From Psychrobacter proteolyticus (GTDB lineage Bacteria; Pseudomonadota; Gammaproteobacteria; Pseudomonadales; Moraxellaceae), in assembly GCF_003350005.1 (NCBI RefSeq), contig NZ_QLKS01000002.1, positions 310,001-374,000 on the forward strand: 64,000 bases of DNA. Reading direction: 5' to 3'. The notes under the pieces were generated by a model. It worked only from the letters and a program-made list of their open reading frames with translations, had not been told where the DNA came from and did no database searches. The position numbers and the translations under genes are program-made. Of this stretch, positions 18,627 to 27,928 are shown one piece after another. Every line of letters begins with the position of its first letter. Position 1 is the stretch's first letter.

Positions 18627-19460
18627 TTATTCAGGTAGGTTTAACCAAAGAGGCGTTAGGGGTGCATCTGGTAATAAGCTTTGAAAACGTTCAGGATAAT
18701 AGGCATTGATAAAATATAGTCCATCACCTGAAGCGGTAGGTGGTGCAATCGTTCTATCCTTTTTGTGCAAAATATTCAAAAAATCTGCTGGTTCTAGCTC
18801 ATGTCTACCAATGGCATATAATGTACCCATCAAATTGCGAACCATATGATGTAAAAATCCATCTGCTTGTATATCAAAAACGATAAATTGGCCATGAGCA
18901 AAAAGGTTGGCATGGCTAATCGTACGCACCGGTTGATTGGATTGACAGGCCGCAGCACGGTAACTGCTAAAATCATGTGTACCGACGATATCGGCTGCTG
19001 CTTGCTGCATGGCTTCTAAATCAAGCGGATCATAGATATGAGTTACTTGATGATTTAGTATGGCAGGGCGCTGTGCTTGATTGAGCGTAATATAACGATA
19101 GCGACGAGCAATAGCACCAAAACGCGCATGAAAATCAGCTGGCATGGGTTGTACCCAGCGTAGAGCAATATCATCGGGAAGTAAGCTGTTTACACCACGC
19201 AACCAATTATGAGTAGGACGATACGCATGAGTTGTAAAATGGGCAATCATATTGCTAGCATGTACACTGGCATCAGTACGCCCAGCTGCGATGACTTCTA
19301 CAGGCTCGTTAGCCACTTTGCCGATAGCTGTTTCTAAGGCTTCTTGTACGCCCAAAACCTCTCGTTGTCGTTGCCAGCCATGATAATGAGTTCCTAAGAA
19401 CTCAATAGCAATCGCTAAAGTGTAGGTTATTTCAATTTCAACAATTTCAGTCTCAGACAT
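18627..19460 (-). CDS. truA: tRNA pseudouridine synthase A (positions 38-40)
   Basis: TruA makes pseudouridine at tRNA positions 38-40. It has 277 residues with the catalytic Asp in GRTDASVHA near residue 65 and YHGWQRQ near the N-terminus, both family hallmarks. RRYRYI and HHMVRNLMGTL further on line the active site. The N-terminus has about ten acidic residues more than usual (SETEIVEIE). It lies downstream of fimV as in other gammaproteobacteria, here with an asparaginase gene in between. Confidence 0.95.
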   Translation of the reverse strand: MSETEIVEIEITYTLAIAIEFLGTHYHGWQRQREVLGVQEALETAIGKVANEPVEVIAAGRTDASVHASNMIAHFTTHAYRPTHNWLRGVNSLLPDDIALRWVQPMPADFHARFGAIARRYRYITLNQAQRPAILNHQVTHIYDPLDLEAMQQAAADIVGTHDFSSYRAAACQSNQPVRTISHANLFAHGQFIVFDIQADGFLHHMVRNLMGTLYAIGRHELEPADFLNILHKKDRTIAPPTASGDGLYFINAYYPERFQSLLPDAPLTPLWLNLPE

Positions 19461-19503
19461 TAGGGTTTCTAAACTTATAAAATGGGAATTAATTAAAAGG
19501 TGC

Positions 19504-20604
19504 TTATCGCTTTTTGATGCTAGTGCCAGTTTGATTGACGTTATTTAACCAACGCTGTCTGCGTCTGGCTGGACTATCATAGCGAAGTAACAACCATAGT
19601 AATCGGGCATAAATAGCAGGTATGGTCAAACGCCCACCAGCAATGACATGATGCTCGTACTGCCAACTGCCCGCCGCATAGCTGTCGCTGACGCCGCCAA
19701 ACGGACATTGACTGGCCGATATCACCATATGTCCACGCTCATGAGCAAGGTTAAGTGTCTCTGCTAGTGCAGCTGAGTAAGAGATATTACCGGAGCCAAA
19801 TCCTAGTAGAATAATGCCACATGGTGGCTGCGACAATAAAGCTTGTAGCTGGTTGTTTATCATCGAAACATCGTTAGGTAGGCAGTATAGAGCATGAACA
19901 CTCGCGTTTTCAGCGCGTGTTTTAATACTGGACAGCAAGTCTTGTTGGTCATCAAGCCAATGCTGCCTACAAGTGTCAGGTAGATTTTTTATATAGCTAT
20001 TGGCTGGATAAGCGGCGCGAGAATGACCAGTAAATGCCATCAGATCATGACTGTGAATTTTCTGTACCGTTTGGGCAGGCCATGATTCGCCGCCAAAACT
20101 AACCTTCACGCCTGATTCACCAGCAGCGGCTAACTTTAATGAGTCGTTGAGATTGCCCCAAGCATCGCTATGTTCATCAATGTTATAACAATGCAATATT
20201 TCACTGTCTAATAATGGACGCATACTTGCGGTCAGAACAATACAAATATCACTACCTGCAAAAGCTTCTGCTAAAAATGCGCCTAAGTAACTCAACGTAT
20301 CCGTGCCAGTGATGAGTACAAAGCGTCTATCACCTTTCGTATAAGCATTCAGTAGTAGTTGATAGAAATGCGTAAAATCACTAGGGGTAAGTTGGCTGCT
20401 GTCTTTGATCAGGGTGTTTTCTAACCATGAGACTGTTGGTAAACTGTTCGTACTGTCTTTTTCAGACAATAGCTGCTGTAAAGTAGGCAAAAACACTTCT
20501 GCGGATAATGGCGCTAAGGGCCTGCCGTAGCTACCAAAGGTACCGCCAGCATAAATCAGTTGAAGAGGATCGGATAGATTTTTGAGCATAACAGAAGATG
20601 GCAT
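19504..20604 (-). CDS. L-asparaginase family amidohydrolase
   Basis: This 366-residue enzyme of the asparaginase/glutaminase fold should hydrolyse asparagine or a related amide. No signal peptide is seen, so it is cytoplasmic (type I-like). The first catalytic Thr is in YAGGTFGSYG, the second Thr-Asp pair in TGTDTLSY (most relatives have HGTDTM), and VLTASMRPL matches the substrate-loop segment. SASQCPFGG near the C-terminus corresponds to the usual TQC.GG turn. It is inserted between the fimV pair and truA, with 43 bp to truA. The altered H-to-T position makes substrate identity less certain. Confidence 0.8.
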   Translation of the reverse strand: MPSSVMLKNLSDPLQLIYAGGTFGSYGRPLAPLSAEVFLPTLQQLLSEKDSTNSLPTVSWLENTLIKDSSQLTPSDFTHFYQLLLNAYTKGDRRFVLITGTDTLSYLGAFLAEAFAGSDICIVLTASMRPLLDSEILHCYNIDEHSDAWGNLNDSLKLAAAGESGVKVSFGGESWPAQTVQKIHSHDLMAFTGHSRAAYPANSYIKNLPDTCRQHWLDDQQDLLSSIKTRAENASVHALYCLPNDVSMINNQLQALLSQPPCGIILLGFGSGNISYSAALAETLNLAHERGHMVISASQCPFGGVSDSYAAGSWQYEHHVIAGGRLTIPAIYARLLWLLLRYDSPARRRQRWLNNVNQTGTSIKKR

Positions 20605-20704
20605 AGTATCAACACAGTAAACAAGTATGGAAGAAAAGAGGTGCTAAAGAATTGAGCAACGATAGCTAAAGGGTTTAATAATAGATAGTATTAGAGTTAA
20701 ATGC

Positions 20705-20746
20705 AAAAAAAACAGCAAGCATCCTGTGATTAGGAAGTACTTGCTG
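20705..20746 (-). terminator. Terminator after the fimV pair
   Basis: On the minus strand CAGCAAG/CTTGCTG encloses an inner TCCT/AGGA stem and is followed by eight T. It separates the fimV transcript from the asparaginase gene. Confidence 0.85.
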
Positions 20747-20766
20747 ATGAGAGACTAGGCTATTAA

Positions 20767-22443
20767 CTACGCAGTACGTTCAAGTAGTAGTTTTGCTTGC
20801 TGTTTCTGCTCACTATTACCTTGAGCTATCACCTCATTGAGTAAACGTTTTGCACTGTCGTATTCACCCAGTTGTAGATATTGCCCTGCCAAATCTAACG
20901 TGACTTGATTACTATCTAATGACTTTACAAAATCAAAATCTGCTGCGAAACGTGATGAGAATTCTTCGGCTGACTCAGTATCTTGAGGTAGGACAGGGGT
21001 TTCGGCCTCAACTGGTGCGGCAGTAGACACTGGCTCAGTGTCCGATGGAGAGTCAAATAGAGAGCGGGTATCATCAATATCAAAATTATCGTCTATTAGT
21101 TTACTATCGTCGAAGACCAATGGTTCATCAGGTGCGATATTCGATTCTTCGACATCAGTAATCTCTGTCTCATCCTTGAGTAATGGTTCCTCAAGATTAA
21201 TATCTGCAAAGATATCATCTTTAAGGCTGAGATTCTCGGAGGTATTGTCTGCAAAGTCAATGTCTTCAAAAATGAAATTATCGATATTATCATTGTTTTC
21301 AGTAGCAGGTAGTACGTCATTTGAGGTAGTGTTTATATTATCTGATGTATCTAAGCTCTCTAGAGATAAAGCAAAGTCATCTTCGCTGCTTTGGGTAGCA
21401 TCTATAGAGTATTCTTGTGTATTAGTATCTCCGTCATTAGTTACCACTATATCTTTATCTGCATCGGCTGATAGATCATCGAAGTCTAGGATGAAGTCGT
21501 CTTCTAACGCTAACGTTTCGTTAGTACTATCTCGGACATCTGGTACGTCAGATGTTTCAATTGAAGTGGTCTCTGTAGGTGCGTCAAAATCGAACTCAAA
21601 ATCACTAAGATCATGGTCTTCAATGACATTATCATTTTTAATAGTATCGGCACTGTCACTTGTAGAGGTATGAAGGTTATCATTATCTGTAATGGACAAT
21701 GGTGTGACATGAGCTTCATTATCAGCATCGGGCTCATTGAAGTCTTCTTCTAATTCACTGAGCGTCAAATCAAAGCTATCTTCTGCATTTTCAGTATTAG
21801 GATTAATGTCATCAATCTCGTTTGAAAATACTGGGCTATCGATAGGTTTATCTATTACAGCATCGTGACTATCTTCAACCACAGGATGTTCAGCTATTTC
21901 AGCTGCATCATCGACTTGATCAGTAGTAGATAGGTCAAAATCTAAAGCATCAAAACTAGCTTGGTTATCTTCTGTTACTAGCTCTTGTACGGCCGTTGGA
22001 CTTTGCTCTCCCACGTATAAATCTTTTAATTCATTAGCAAGTGTAAGCGTTTTTGCGCCGTTATGTATTTTAATGGTGTCATAGACATTATTAAAGTTTT
22101 CTGGCTGATCTAATGTAGCGTATATACTAAGTAGCTTGATAGATAATTGACTGTCGTTAGGCTTTTCGTTCAGTCCGCGATTGATCGCTTCAATAGCTTT
22201 ATCATAGCGTTGTTGATCGACAAAACGTTGTGCAATCGTAATATGATCGAACTTGTTGCTATCATTTTGATTGCTTTGGGCAGGAGTGCCATAATCCATT
22301 TTTGGTGCTGGAGCAGTGTCATTTCTTACTGAGCTTACAGGCGGTTGCGTACTTTGCTTGTGAGCTTTATTTTTGCGTAATAAAAAACCAGCGATTAACA
22401 GGATAAGCACCAATCCGGCGATGATATAAAGCATATTGTCCAT
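20767..22443 (-). CDS. FimV C-terminal half as a separate membrane protein
   Basis: This 558-residue protein matches the cytoplasmic half of FimV, the type IV pilus assembly and polar-signalling factor. One N-terminal membrane helix (about residues 4-22) is followed by a TPR-like segment (about 50-125) and a long, strongly acidic Asp/Glu/Asn-rich region. The C-terminal FimV domain (about 505-558) includes TLDLAGQYLQLGEYDSAKRL. It has its own ribosome site (TAGGAG) 50 bp after the gene encoding the LysM half. In Pseudomonas both halves are one polypeptide with the membrane helix in the middle. Here the break falls just before that helix. Confidence 0.8.
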   Translation of the reverse strand: MDNMLYIIAGLVLILLIAGFLLRKNKAHKQSTQPPVSSVRNDTAPAPKMDYGTPAQSNQNDSNKFDHITIAQRFVDQQRYDKAIEAINRGLNEKPNDSQLSIKLLSIYATLDQPENFNNVYDTIKIHNGAKTLTLANELKDLYVGEQSPTAVQELVTEDNQASFDALDFDLSTTDQVDDAAEIAEHPVVEDSHDAVIDKPIDSPVFSNEIDDINPNTENAEDSFDLTLSELEEDFNEPDADNEAHVTPLSITDNDNLHTSTSDSADTIKNDNVIEDHDLSDFEFDFDAPTETTSIETSDVPDVRDSTNETLALEDDFILDFDDLSADADKDIVVTNDGDTNTQEYSIDATQSSEDDFALSLESLDTSDNINTTSNDVLPATENNDNIDNFIFEDIDFADNTSENLSLKDDIFADINLEEPLLKDETEITDVEESNIAPDEPLVFDDSKLIDDNFDIDDTRSLFDSPSDTEPVSTAAPVEAETPVLPQDTESAEEFSSRFAADFDFVKSLDSNQVTLDLAGQYLQLGEYDSAKRLLNEVIAQGNSEQKQQAKLLLERTA

Positions 22444-22493
22444 AGTTACTCCTATCCTAAGATCACAGCATCTTGCATTGATCAGTTAGGCAA

Positions 22494-24287
22494 TTATTGA
22501 TTGCGTAGTTTTTTGAGACGAGCTTGTAGCTCAGCCAGTTTTTGATTTTGTAATTGGAGCTTTTTAGTATAGTTTTCCAGCGCACTGCTGGTCTTTGACA
22601 AGCGCTGAGCTTGTGAAGCAGCCTCTTGTCTCGATGATTTTAGCGCTGCTAATATGTCGGTGCTCAGACCGTTTCCTTTGTCTCCAGCTGATTTCGCCTG
22701 TGTGCCATCTGCATCACCACCACGACTAGGGGCAAGGACAGAAAACTGCGCTTGTGGCAGTTTCTGTGTTCTAGTGGTTGTTGATTTCTTCGACACGTTG
22801 GCTGCTTGCGCTATCTCAGACGACTTTTTGGATGATGGTTGTGCTGGTTTTTTTACTACAGGTGTGTTCGCTCTACGACTGTATTGTCTTTGAGCACTAA
22901 TAGCAGCTTCTAAATTTTTCTGCGATGGTATGACATCGTAGCTAGGTAGACTAAGCTTCGCATCGGCTTTTAATTGATCCGCATCTTTATTGATAAAAGC
23001 GTCAGGGTTCTGTGACTGAATCTGTTTCATCACTGCTGGCGTAGCTAGATTGTTCTCGCGCGCGATCTGCTCCGCGATCGCCCATAAGCTATCGTTGCGT
23101 TGCACCTGATATTGAGTAATAGTATTACGAGTTACTTTATTGCTAGCTTCCATTGGATTAGCAGCAGTCTTGGATGGTGCAGGTAATACTGTATCAATAG
23201 GTGTATTGCTGCCTTGAGCTGTTTCGATAACAGTGCTATCTAAGTCGATCTCACTTTTTGAGTCATCTCTCGCTTTATTGGTTGGTGTTGGTGCAAGAGG
23301 GGAGCTAGCCACAAGGTCTGTCTCTGTTTTACTACTTAGCTGTATTTGGCGTGTCACCTTTATGTTCAGGGTATCAAGCTGATTGTTAGTACTTGGCTTA
23401 TCTACCGTAACTGTATCTATTGCATTTTTATCAGAGCGCACATTGGTATGGTTACCATCAGCTGTCATTGCGCCGCTATTGCTACTCTCTACACTTAGCA
23501 AACTGTTATCTAAAGGTCTCACAGAGTGCTGGCTTTCACCAATAACAGTTGAATGACTAGTATTATTGTTAGAACCGCTATTCAAATCCCCATTATTCAA
23601 GCGGCTATTTCCATAAGCAAGACTATGGACCCGTGAGGTAGCTGTCACTGTTGGCGTTTGAATATTAGGTGCTGGCAGTTTAGAAGCCAACAATTCAGTC
23701 GCTGTTTTATTTGGCTTTGATAACTTAGGTGAGGAGATAGCAGGGGTAGACATCAGTGGCGGCGGCGCGCCTTTTCTGACCGTCAAAGGCATGGCATTAC
23801 TTGCAGAAACGCTAGGCAAATTTGGCTTCTTGGCACCTGTGGCGATATCTTTGCCAGTATTGATAGGTACACTATCTTTTAATGGCATTAATAATGTTTT
23901 TGGCACCATATTACGCTGGCCATCATCATTTATTGCCAATACGATATCAGCAAAAGGCTTAGATACAGGCTGTGAGGTGGTAATAAAAACTTGACCACTA
24001 GTCGCTGAGGTAGGCTGAAAGCGTACGGTCATAGAGTCAGTTGGCGTCAAACCCATTTGCTGGTAAATGGTCGAGTTTGCCAAACTGGCGGAAAAATCAG
24101 CTGCTCGAATATTACTGACGACGATGCTTGCTACTAAAGGCTCATGCTGGGCTGAAGTGACTACAGTTTTACCAATGGTTGCCGCTTGTACGCTTGGCAC
24201 TAGTACGGCGTAGCCTACAGAACAAAGTAGTGCCATTGATACCGCGCGATGTACAGTAGTCAAGCGACGAGATAGATGACAAGACAT
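22494..24287 (-). CDS. fimV: FimV N-terminal half with LysM domain
   Basis: This is the periplasmic half of FimV, 597 residues. A signal peptide (cleaved near VQA, about residue 35) leads into the FimV N-terminal beta domain (about 36-150). A long Thr/Ser/Asn-rich linker and a LysM peptidoglycan-binding domain follow (about 393-453, QVQRNDSLWAIAEQIA). A C-terminal coiled coil ends in LQARLKKLRNQ. There is no membrane helix at the end; it is encoded at the start of the next gene. The stop codon is followed by a spacer with a proper ribosome site, so this looks like a settled gene split rather than a recent frameshift. In FimV-bearing species it supports pilus secretin assembly and cAMP signalling. 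Confidence 0.85.
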   Translation of the reverse strand: MSCHLSRRLTTVHRAVSMALLCSVGYAVLVPSVQAATIGKTVVTSAQHEPLVASIVVSNIRAADFSASLANSTIYQQMGLTPTDSMTVRFQPTSATSGQVFITTSQPVSKPFADIVLAINDDGQRNMVPKTLLMPLKDSVPINTGKDIATGAKKPNLPSVSASNAMPLTVRKGAPPPLMSTPAISSPKLSKPNKTATELLASKLPAPNIQTPTVTATSRVHSLAYGNSRLNNGDLNSGSNNNTSHSTVIGESQHSVRPLDNSLLSVESSNSGAMTADGNHTNVRSDKNAIDTVTVDKPSTNNQLDTLNIKVTRQIQLSSKTETDLVASSPLAPTPTNKARDDSKSEIDLDSTVIETAQGSNTPIDTVLPAPSKTAANPMEASNKVTRNTITQYQVQRNDSLWAIAEQIARENNLATPAVMKQIQSQNPDAFINKDADQLKADAKLSLPSYDVIPSQKNLEAAISAQRQYSRRANTPVVKKPAQPSSKKSSEIAQAANVSKKSTTTRTQKLPQAQFSVLAPSRGGDADGTQAKSAGDKGNGLSTDILAALKSSRQEAASQAQRLSKTSSALENYTKKLQLQNQKLAELQARLKKLRNQ

Positions 24288-24400
24288 GAGCGGCCCTTTA
24301 GGATAAATAAGTTGTCTTTGCTGTTATATCAAAATACCGTTTAGTTTACCAGTTTATTTCACAACTGTTGTGTCCAATGCACAAAATGTCTATGTAGTGT

Positions 24401-25603
24401 TCAGTCAGCTTTTCTATCTAGCAGCATGGCATCGCCATAACTAAAGAATCGATACTGTTTTTCAATAGCATGTTGATAAGCGTGTTCAATCGATGCTTTG
24501 CCAGAAAAAGCTGATACCAACATTAGCAACGTCGATTTGGGTAAATGAAAGTTGGTAAGCAACCGATCAATGACACCGAATTTAAACCCTGGATAAATAA
24601 AGATGTCCGTGTCCCCTGACCAGCTAGAGAGTGCTTGCCCATTAATAGTTGTTTTTTGATAAGCCGTTTCAAGGACGCGAGTCACCGTGGTACCAATCGC
24701 GATAACCTTATTACCATTTGCATGCGTCTGATTAATCAGCTCAGCAGTTGCTTGTGGCAGATGTGCATATTCACTATGCATAGTATGATTGAGCAGGTTG
24801 TCTGTTTTGACAGGAGCAAAAGTACCAGCGCCAACATGTAATGTCACAAAAGCAGTATTAATGCCTTTTTCTGCCAACTTATTAAGCACCAAGTCATCGA
24901 AATGCAAACTTGCTGTCGGGGCAGCGACACTTGCAAGCTTAGCGGGATCATGAAATACCGTTTGATAACGGGTATTATCAGTGTCATCAGCATGACGTTC
25001 AAAGTAGGGTGGGATAGGTAACTCGCCGTAAAGTTCTAAATCAGGCAAAATTGGCGCATCAAAGGCTAAAATAAACAAGTTGTCCTGACGACCAATCATC
25101 GCGCCACTCATATGACCATCAGCAAGTTGAAAACGTTGACTAAGTTTCAGTGCTTTGCTGGCTTTTACATGGCACAGGGCAATATGTTCTTGGTTGACTG
25201 ATTCATTATTTGAATCTTCTAAATGCAGTGTCGTTATATCTAAGTCTGAGACAGTAACCAATCGCTCAATCAAAACCTCAAGTTTACCGCCAGTATCTTT
25301 TTGACCGAATAGGCGTGCCTTCATCACCTTTGTATCATTAAAGACGATCAGGTCTCCAGCGTCTAATAATTCAGGCAACTCAGAAAACAAACAGTCCTTT
25401 ACAGGCGTAGCATTCGTGTCAGTGTGAGCAGGCAAGTACAAAAGTTTTGAAGCAGAACGCTGTGCCAATGGATATCGCGCAATCAAACAATCTGGTAGGT
25501 CATAGTCGTAATCTTCTACGCTTAGATAATCTAAGACGTCATTATTTTTATTGGTATCAATGGGAGCATTGGTATCAGAAGATGCAATGTGAAGTTCAGT
25601 CAT
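24401..25603 (-). CDS. queA: S-adenosylmethionine:tRNA ribosyltransferase-isomerase
   Basis: QueA transfers the ribose part of S-adenosylmethionine to preQ1 in tRNA, giving epoxyqueuosine. It has 400 residues from the chosen start. The start of the conserved part is DYDLPDCLIARYPLAQRSASKLL, DLIVFNDTKVMKARL follows, and HVGAGTFAPVKTD with FHLPKSTLLMLVSAF mark the C-terminal half. An N-terminal extension of about 30 residues precedes the family start. I prefer the ATG at 25603 because an extended -10 (TGCTACAAT) lies just before the earlier ATG at 25636, so that codon would be at the transcript's 5' edge. The choice is uncertain. Confidence 0.93.
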   Translation of the reverse strand: MTELHIASSDTNAPIDTNKNNDVLDYLSVEDYDYDLPDCLIARYPLAQRSASKLLYLPAHTDTNATPVKDCLFSELPELLDAGDLIVFNDTKVMKARLFGQKDTGGKLEVLIERLVTVSDLDITTLHLEDSNNESVNQEHIALCHVKASKALKLSQRFQLADGHMSGAMIGRQDNLFILAFDAPILPDLELYGELPIPPYFERHADDTDNTRYQTVFHDPAKLASVAAPTASLHFDDLVLNKLAEKGINTAFVTLHVGAGTFAPVKTDNLLNHTMHSEYAHLPQATAELINQTHANGNKVIAIGTTVTRVLETAYQKTTINGQALSSWSGDTDIFIYPGFKFGVIDRLLTNFHLPKSTLLMLVSAFSGKASIEHAYQHAIEKQYRFFSYGDAMLLDRKAD

Positions 25604-25774
25604 AATCAGTCTTTGAATTGATAGGGATTTTGGCATAATTGTAGCAGAAATGCTTTTGTGAAAGGATATTTTACTCGATAGTAATCATATATAAGGTATC
25701 CTTTAAGCCTATAAATAGCCTAAGTAACAACCAAGCTTACTAACACCGAACATTTTTATCAATCGTTGATTAAA

Positions 25775-26860
25775 TTACTCAAATAGATTTAGTTGGGGTA
25801 GTAACTGAGCGGCAGGTGCTAACGAAGAAAAAGTAACGCCAACCAGCCGAATAGAGAGTTGACGTGGAATATCTGAAAACAGCTTGTCTAGCCAGTAATG
25901 TGCCGATTCAGCGCTATCAAATGTTGTAGAGAGAGTATGTGAGCGGGTGATTTGAGTAAAGTCTGAATATTTGATTTTAAGGGTGATGGTATGAGCAACT
26001 AACTGCTTTTGGTGCATCTGTTTAAAGGCATCGGCGTTTTGCTCATAGATTTGCAGACGCAGTTCGTCATCGTCAGTCAAGTTGTCTCTGAATGTGGTCT
26101 CTGAACCAACGGATTTATATGTACGCTCAGATTTAACCGGACGTTCATCGCGACCATGAGCGATATCGTGATAAAACTGACCGCGTTTGCCAAACTCCTG
26201 AACTAGCGTGGCAGCTGGTATATGCCGAAGATCTGCGCCATTGTTTACACCCATGCTGTGCAAACGCTTTGCCGTTGCTTTACCTATCCCATGAAATCGT
26301 TCAATAGGCAGTGTACTAATAAAAGCATCAGCGTCTTTTGGTGTGATAATAGCAGTGCCGTTAGGCTTATTGATATCAGAGGCAATCTTGGCCAACATCT
26401 TGTTAAAGGATACACCAGCAGAAGCAGTCAATCCTGTATGTTGCAATATTTCTGCTCTTAACCAATTGGCCATTAATGTCGCTGAGCCTTTATGTATGGT
26501 GAGTCCAGTAACATCAAGATATGCCTCATCTAACGATAACGGCTCCACATGGGGCGTTAACCCATGCATGATGCGGCGGATATCATTACTGACAGCTCGA
26601 TAAACCTCAAAACGTGGTCTTACAAATACTACCTCTGGACAACGTTTGCGCGCCTCATAGCAAGACATGGCTGAGCGCACTCCAAACTTACGTACTTCAT
26701 AGCTAGCCGCTGCTACAACGCCGCGACCATTTGGATCACCACCAACCACTAGTGGCTTACCGCGTAGTTCAGGAAAGTCACGTTGTTCTACACTGGCGTA
26801 AAACGCATCCATATCTACATGAATAATCTTACGAAAATTGACACTTTTATTAGTCATCAT
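25775..26860 (-). CDS. dinB: DNA polymerase IV (Y family)
   Basis: This is a translesion DNA polymerase, 361 residues. Catalytic acids are in VDMDAFYASVE (residues about 15-25) and SLDEAYLDVT (about 103-112). SAGVSFNKMLAKIASD is the Y-family palm motif, and the helix-hairpin-helix and little-finger domains follow. The C-terminus ends in LPQLNLF, matching the clamp-binding consensus QxxLxLF in variant form. The start MMTNK may be either Met. I see no LexA-type box upstream; 500 bp of AT-rich DNA precede it. Confidence 0.95.
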   Translation of the reverse strand: MMTNKSVNFRKIIHVDMDAFYASVEQRDFPELRGKPLVVGGDPNGRGVVAAASYEVRKFGVRSAMSCYEARKRCPEVVFVRPRFEVYRAVSNDIRRIMHGLTPHVEPLSLDEAYLDVTGLTIHKGSATLMANWLRAEILQHTGLTASAGVSFNKMLAKIASDINKPNGTAIITPKDADAFISTLPIERFHGIGKATAKRLHSMGVNNGADLRHIPAATLVQEFGKRGQFYHDIAHGRDERPVKSERTYKSVGSETTFRDNLTDDDELRLQIYEQNADAFKQMHQKQLVAHTITLKIKYSDFTQITRSHTLSTTFDSAESAHYWLDKLFSDIPRQLSIRLVGVTFSSLAPAAQLLPQLNLFE

Positions 26861-27364
26861 AATTGATATTTTACAGGAATCAGCACTTTTATTTTAGTAG
26901 AAATTTTTAAATGTTAAAAAAGATGTTCTTATATAAACAACCTTTATATAGCAATATGTAAATAAAATATATATCAATAATTAAATATAGTGTAAGGTTA
27001 ATAGTCAGGAAGATAGCAGCATATAACTTGAATAAATTAATTTTAGTTAACATATATTCACTAATTTATATGTATTTTTGCGCATATACTAGCCGTCTTA
27101 TATTTTCTATACCGTCTGTCTTGATGGTTTGTCGTTCTGTCATAAATTTTAAAGCTATATGTTACAGTTCTGATGCTATCGTTTTACAATATATTAACCA
27201 CGATAATAAATAGTTATGAAAGTAATAAATGATCTTTTATAGGCGTTTTATTTCCTAATAAAACATTGTTTATAGCTCATACCAAACTTGTGAATTGAGT
27301 ACTGGTAAATTAACTTTCTAAAAACGTATTGACTAGAAAGTTCAAGGTAATTAAGGAGCTGATA
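26861..27364. other. AT-rich intergenic region upstream of dinB
   Basis: This 504-bp very AT-rich stretch separates two divergent genes. A 61-codon frame at 27028-27213 starts with TTG and lacks a ribosome site; I do not accept it. I see no promoter I could defend. Confidence 0.5.
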
Positions 27365-27610
27365 ATGAGTAATGAGTTAAAAGGGAGTGATTTGACACGA
27401 GCAATGCTAGCGCGCGGTGATAAAAAAATATGGTGTGCGGTTTGTGATGAAAGCGATGAACAAGCGATGATGGATCAGTGTGGTAATGATTTTACCGCTT
27501 ATATTGTGTCATTTAATGAAGGATATTTTTATTGTAGTGCTGGTATGCCATGGAGTTATGCGGTACCAATCAAGATAAGTGCCATTATGTCATTTGAAGT
27601 ATCGATATAA
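27365..27610 (+). CDS. Small protein of unknown function
   Basis: This 81-residue protein starts at an ATG preceded by a perfect AAGGAG. I do not recognise a family. It has Cys at WCAVCDE and two more (DQC, YCSAG). The C-terminal half alternates hydrophobic and polar residues like a small beta fold. There is no signal peptide, so it is probably cytoplasmic. It sits alone between dinB (divergent) and tRNA-Leu (opposite strand). The good ribosome site and sensible composition argue for a real gene. Confidence 0.6.
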   Translation: MSNELKGSDLTRAMLARGDKKIWCAVCDESDEQAMMDQCGNDFTAYIVSFNEGYFYCSAGMPWSYAVPIKISAIMSFEVSI

Positions 27611-27647
27611 ACGAGTTAGTAGTTTATTAAAGCAAATATAATAAGCA

Positions 27648-27673
27648 CAAAAAAACCTCCGATAAAGGAGGCT
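27648..27673 (-). terminator. Terminator of tRNA-Leu
   Basis: Read on the minus strand: GCCTCC, six-base loop, GGAGG, then seven T. It lies 17 bases beyond the tRNA 3' end. Confidence 0.85.
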
Positions 27674-27689
27674 AATTTGTATTAAGTAT

Positions 27690-27776
27690 TGGTACCAGTG
27701 GTCGGACTCGAACCGACACGCTTTTAAAGGCAACGGATTTTGAATCCGTCATGTCTACCAATTCCATCACACTGGC
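27690..27776 (-). tRNA. tRNA-Leu with anticodon CAA
   Basis: This 87-base class II tRNA reads UUG codons. On the minus strand the acceptor GCCAGTG pairs with CACTGGT, with G-U as the terminal pair. The anticodon stem ACGGA/TCCGT flanks the loop TTCAAAA (anticodon CAA). A long variable arm follows, the T-loop is GGTTCGAGTCC, and the encoded end is ACCA. Confidence 0.95.
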
Positions 27777-27906
27777 ATGTTAGGTGATAATAATTATTGA
27801 CTAAATATTATCTAATTGGGCTACAGTGTTGACTGTATAGGCTGCGTATTATAGCAGCCTATTTAATTGCGTCAAGTATTATTTTATACAATTTTTTATT
27901 TATTCT

Positions 27907-27928
27907 AATGATGCTATTTAGCATCATT
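27907..27928 (-). other. Hairpin directly after the fpr stop
   Basis: AATGATGC, six bases and GCATCATT form a perfect 8-bp stem directly beyond the fpr stop codon. No U-run follows, so it may protect the mRNA 3' end or terminate weakly. Confidence 0.5.

Noticed and set aside
21038-21673. 211-codon frame opposite the acidic region of the fimV C-terminal gene
   Set aside because: Antisense shadow: the Asp/Glu/Asn codon bias of the real gene leaves the opposite strand free of stops and Ser-rich. No ribosome site or family match.
27028-27213. 61-codon hydrophobic frame in the dinB upstream region
   Set aside because: TTG start, no ribosome site, composition explained by AT-rich DNA.
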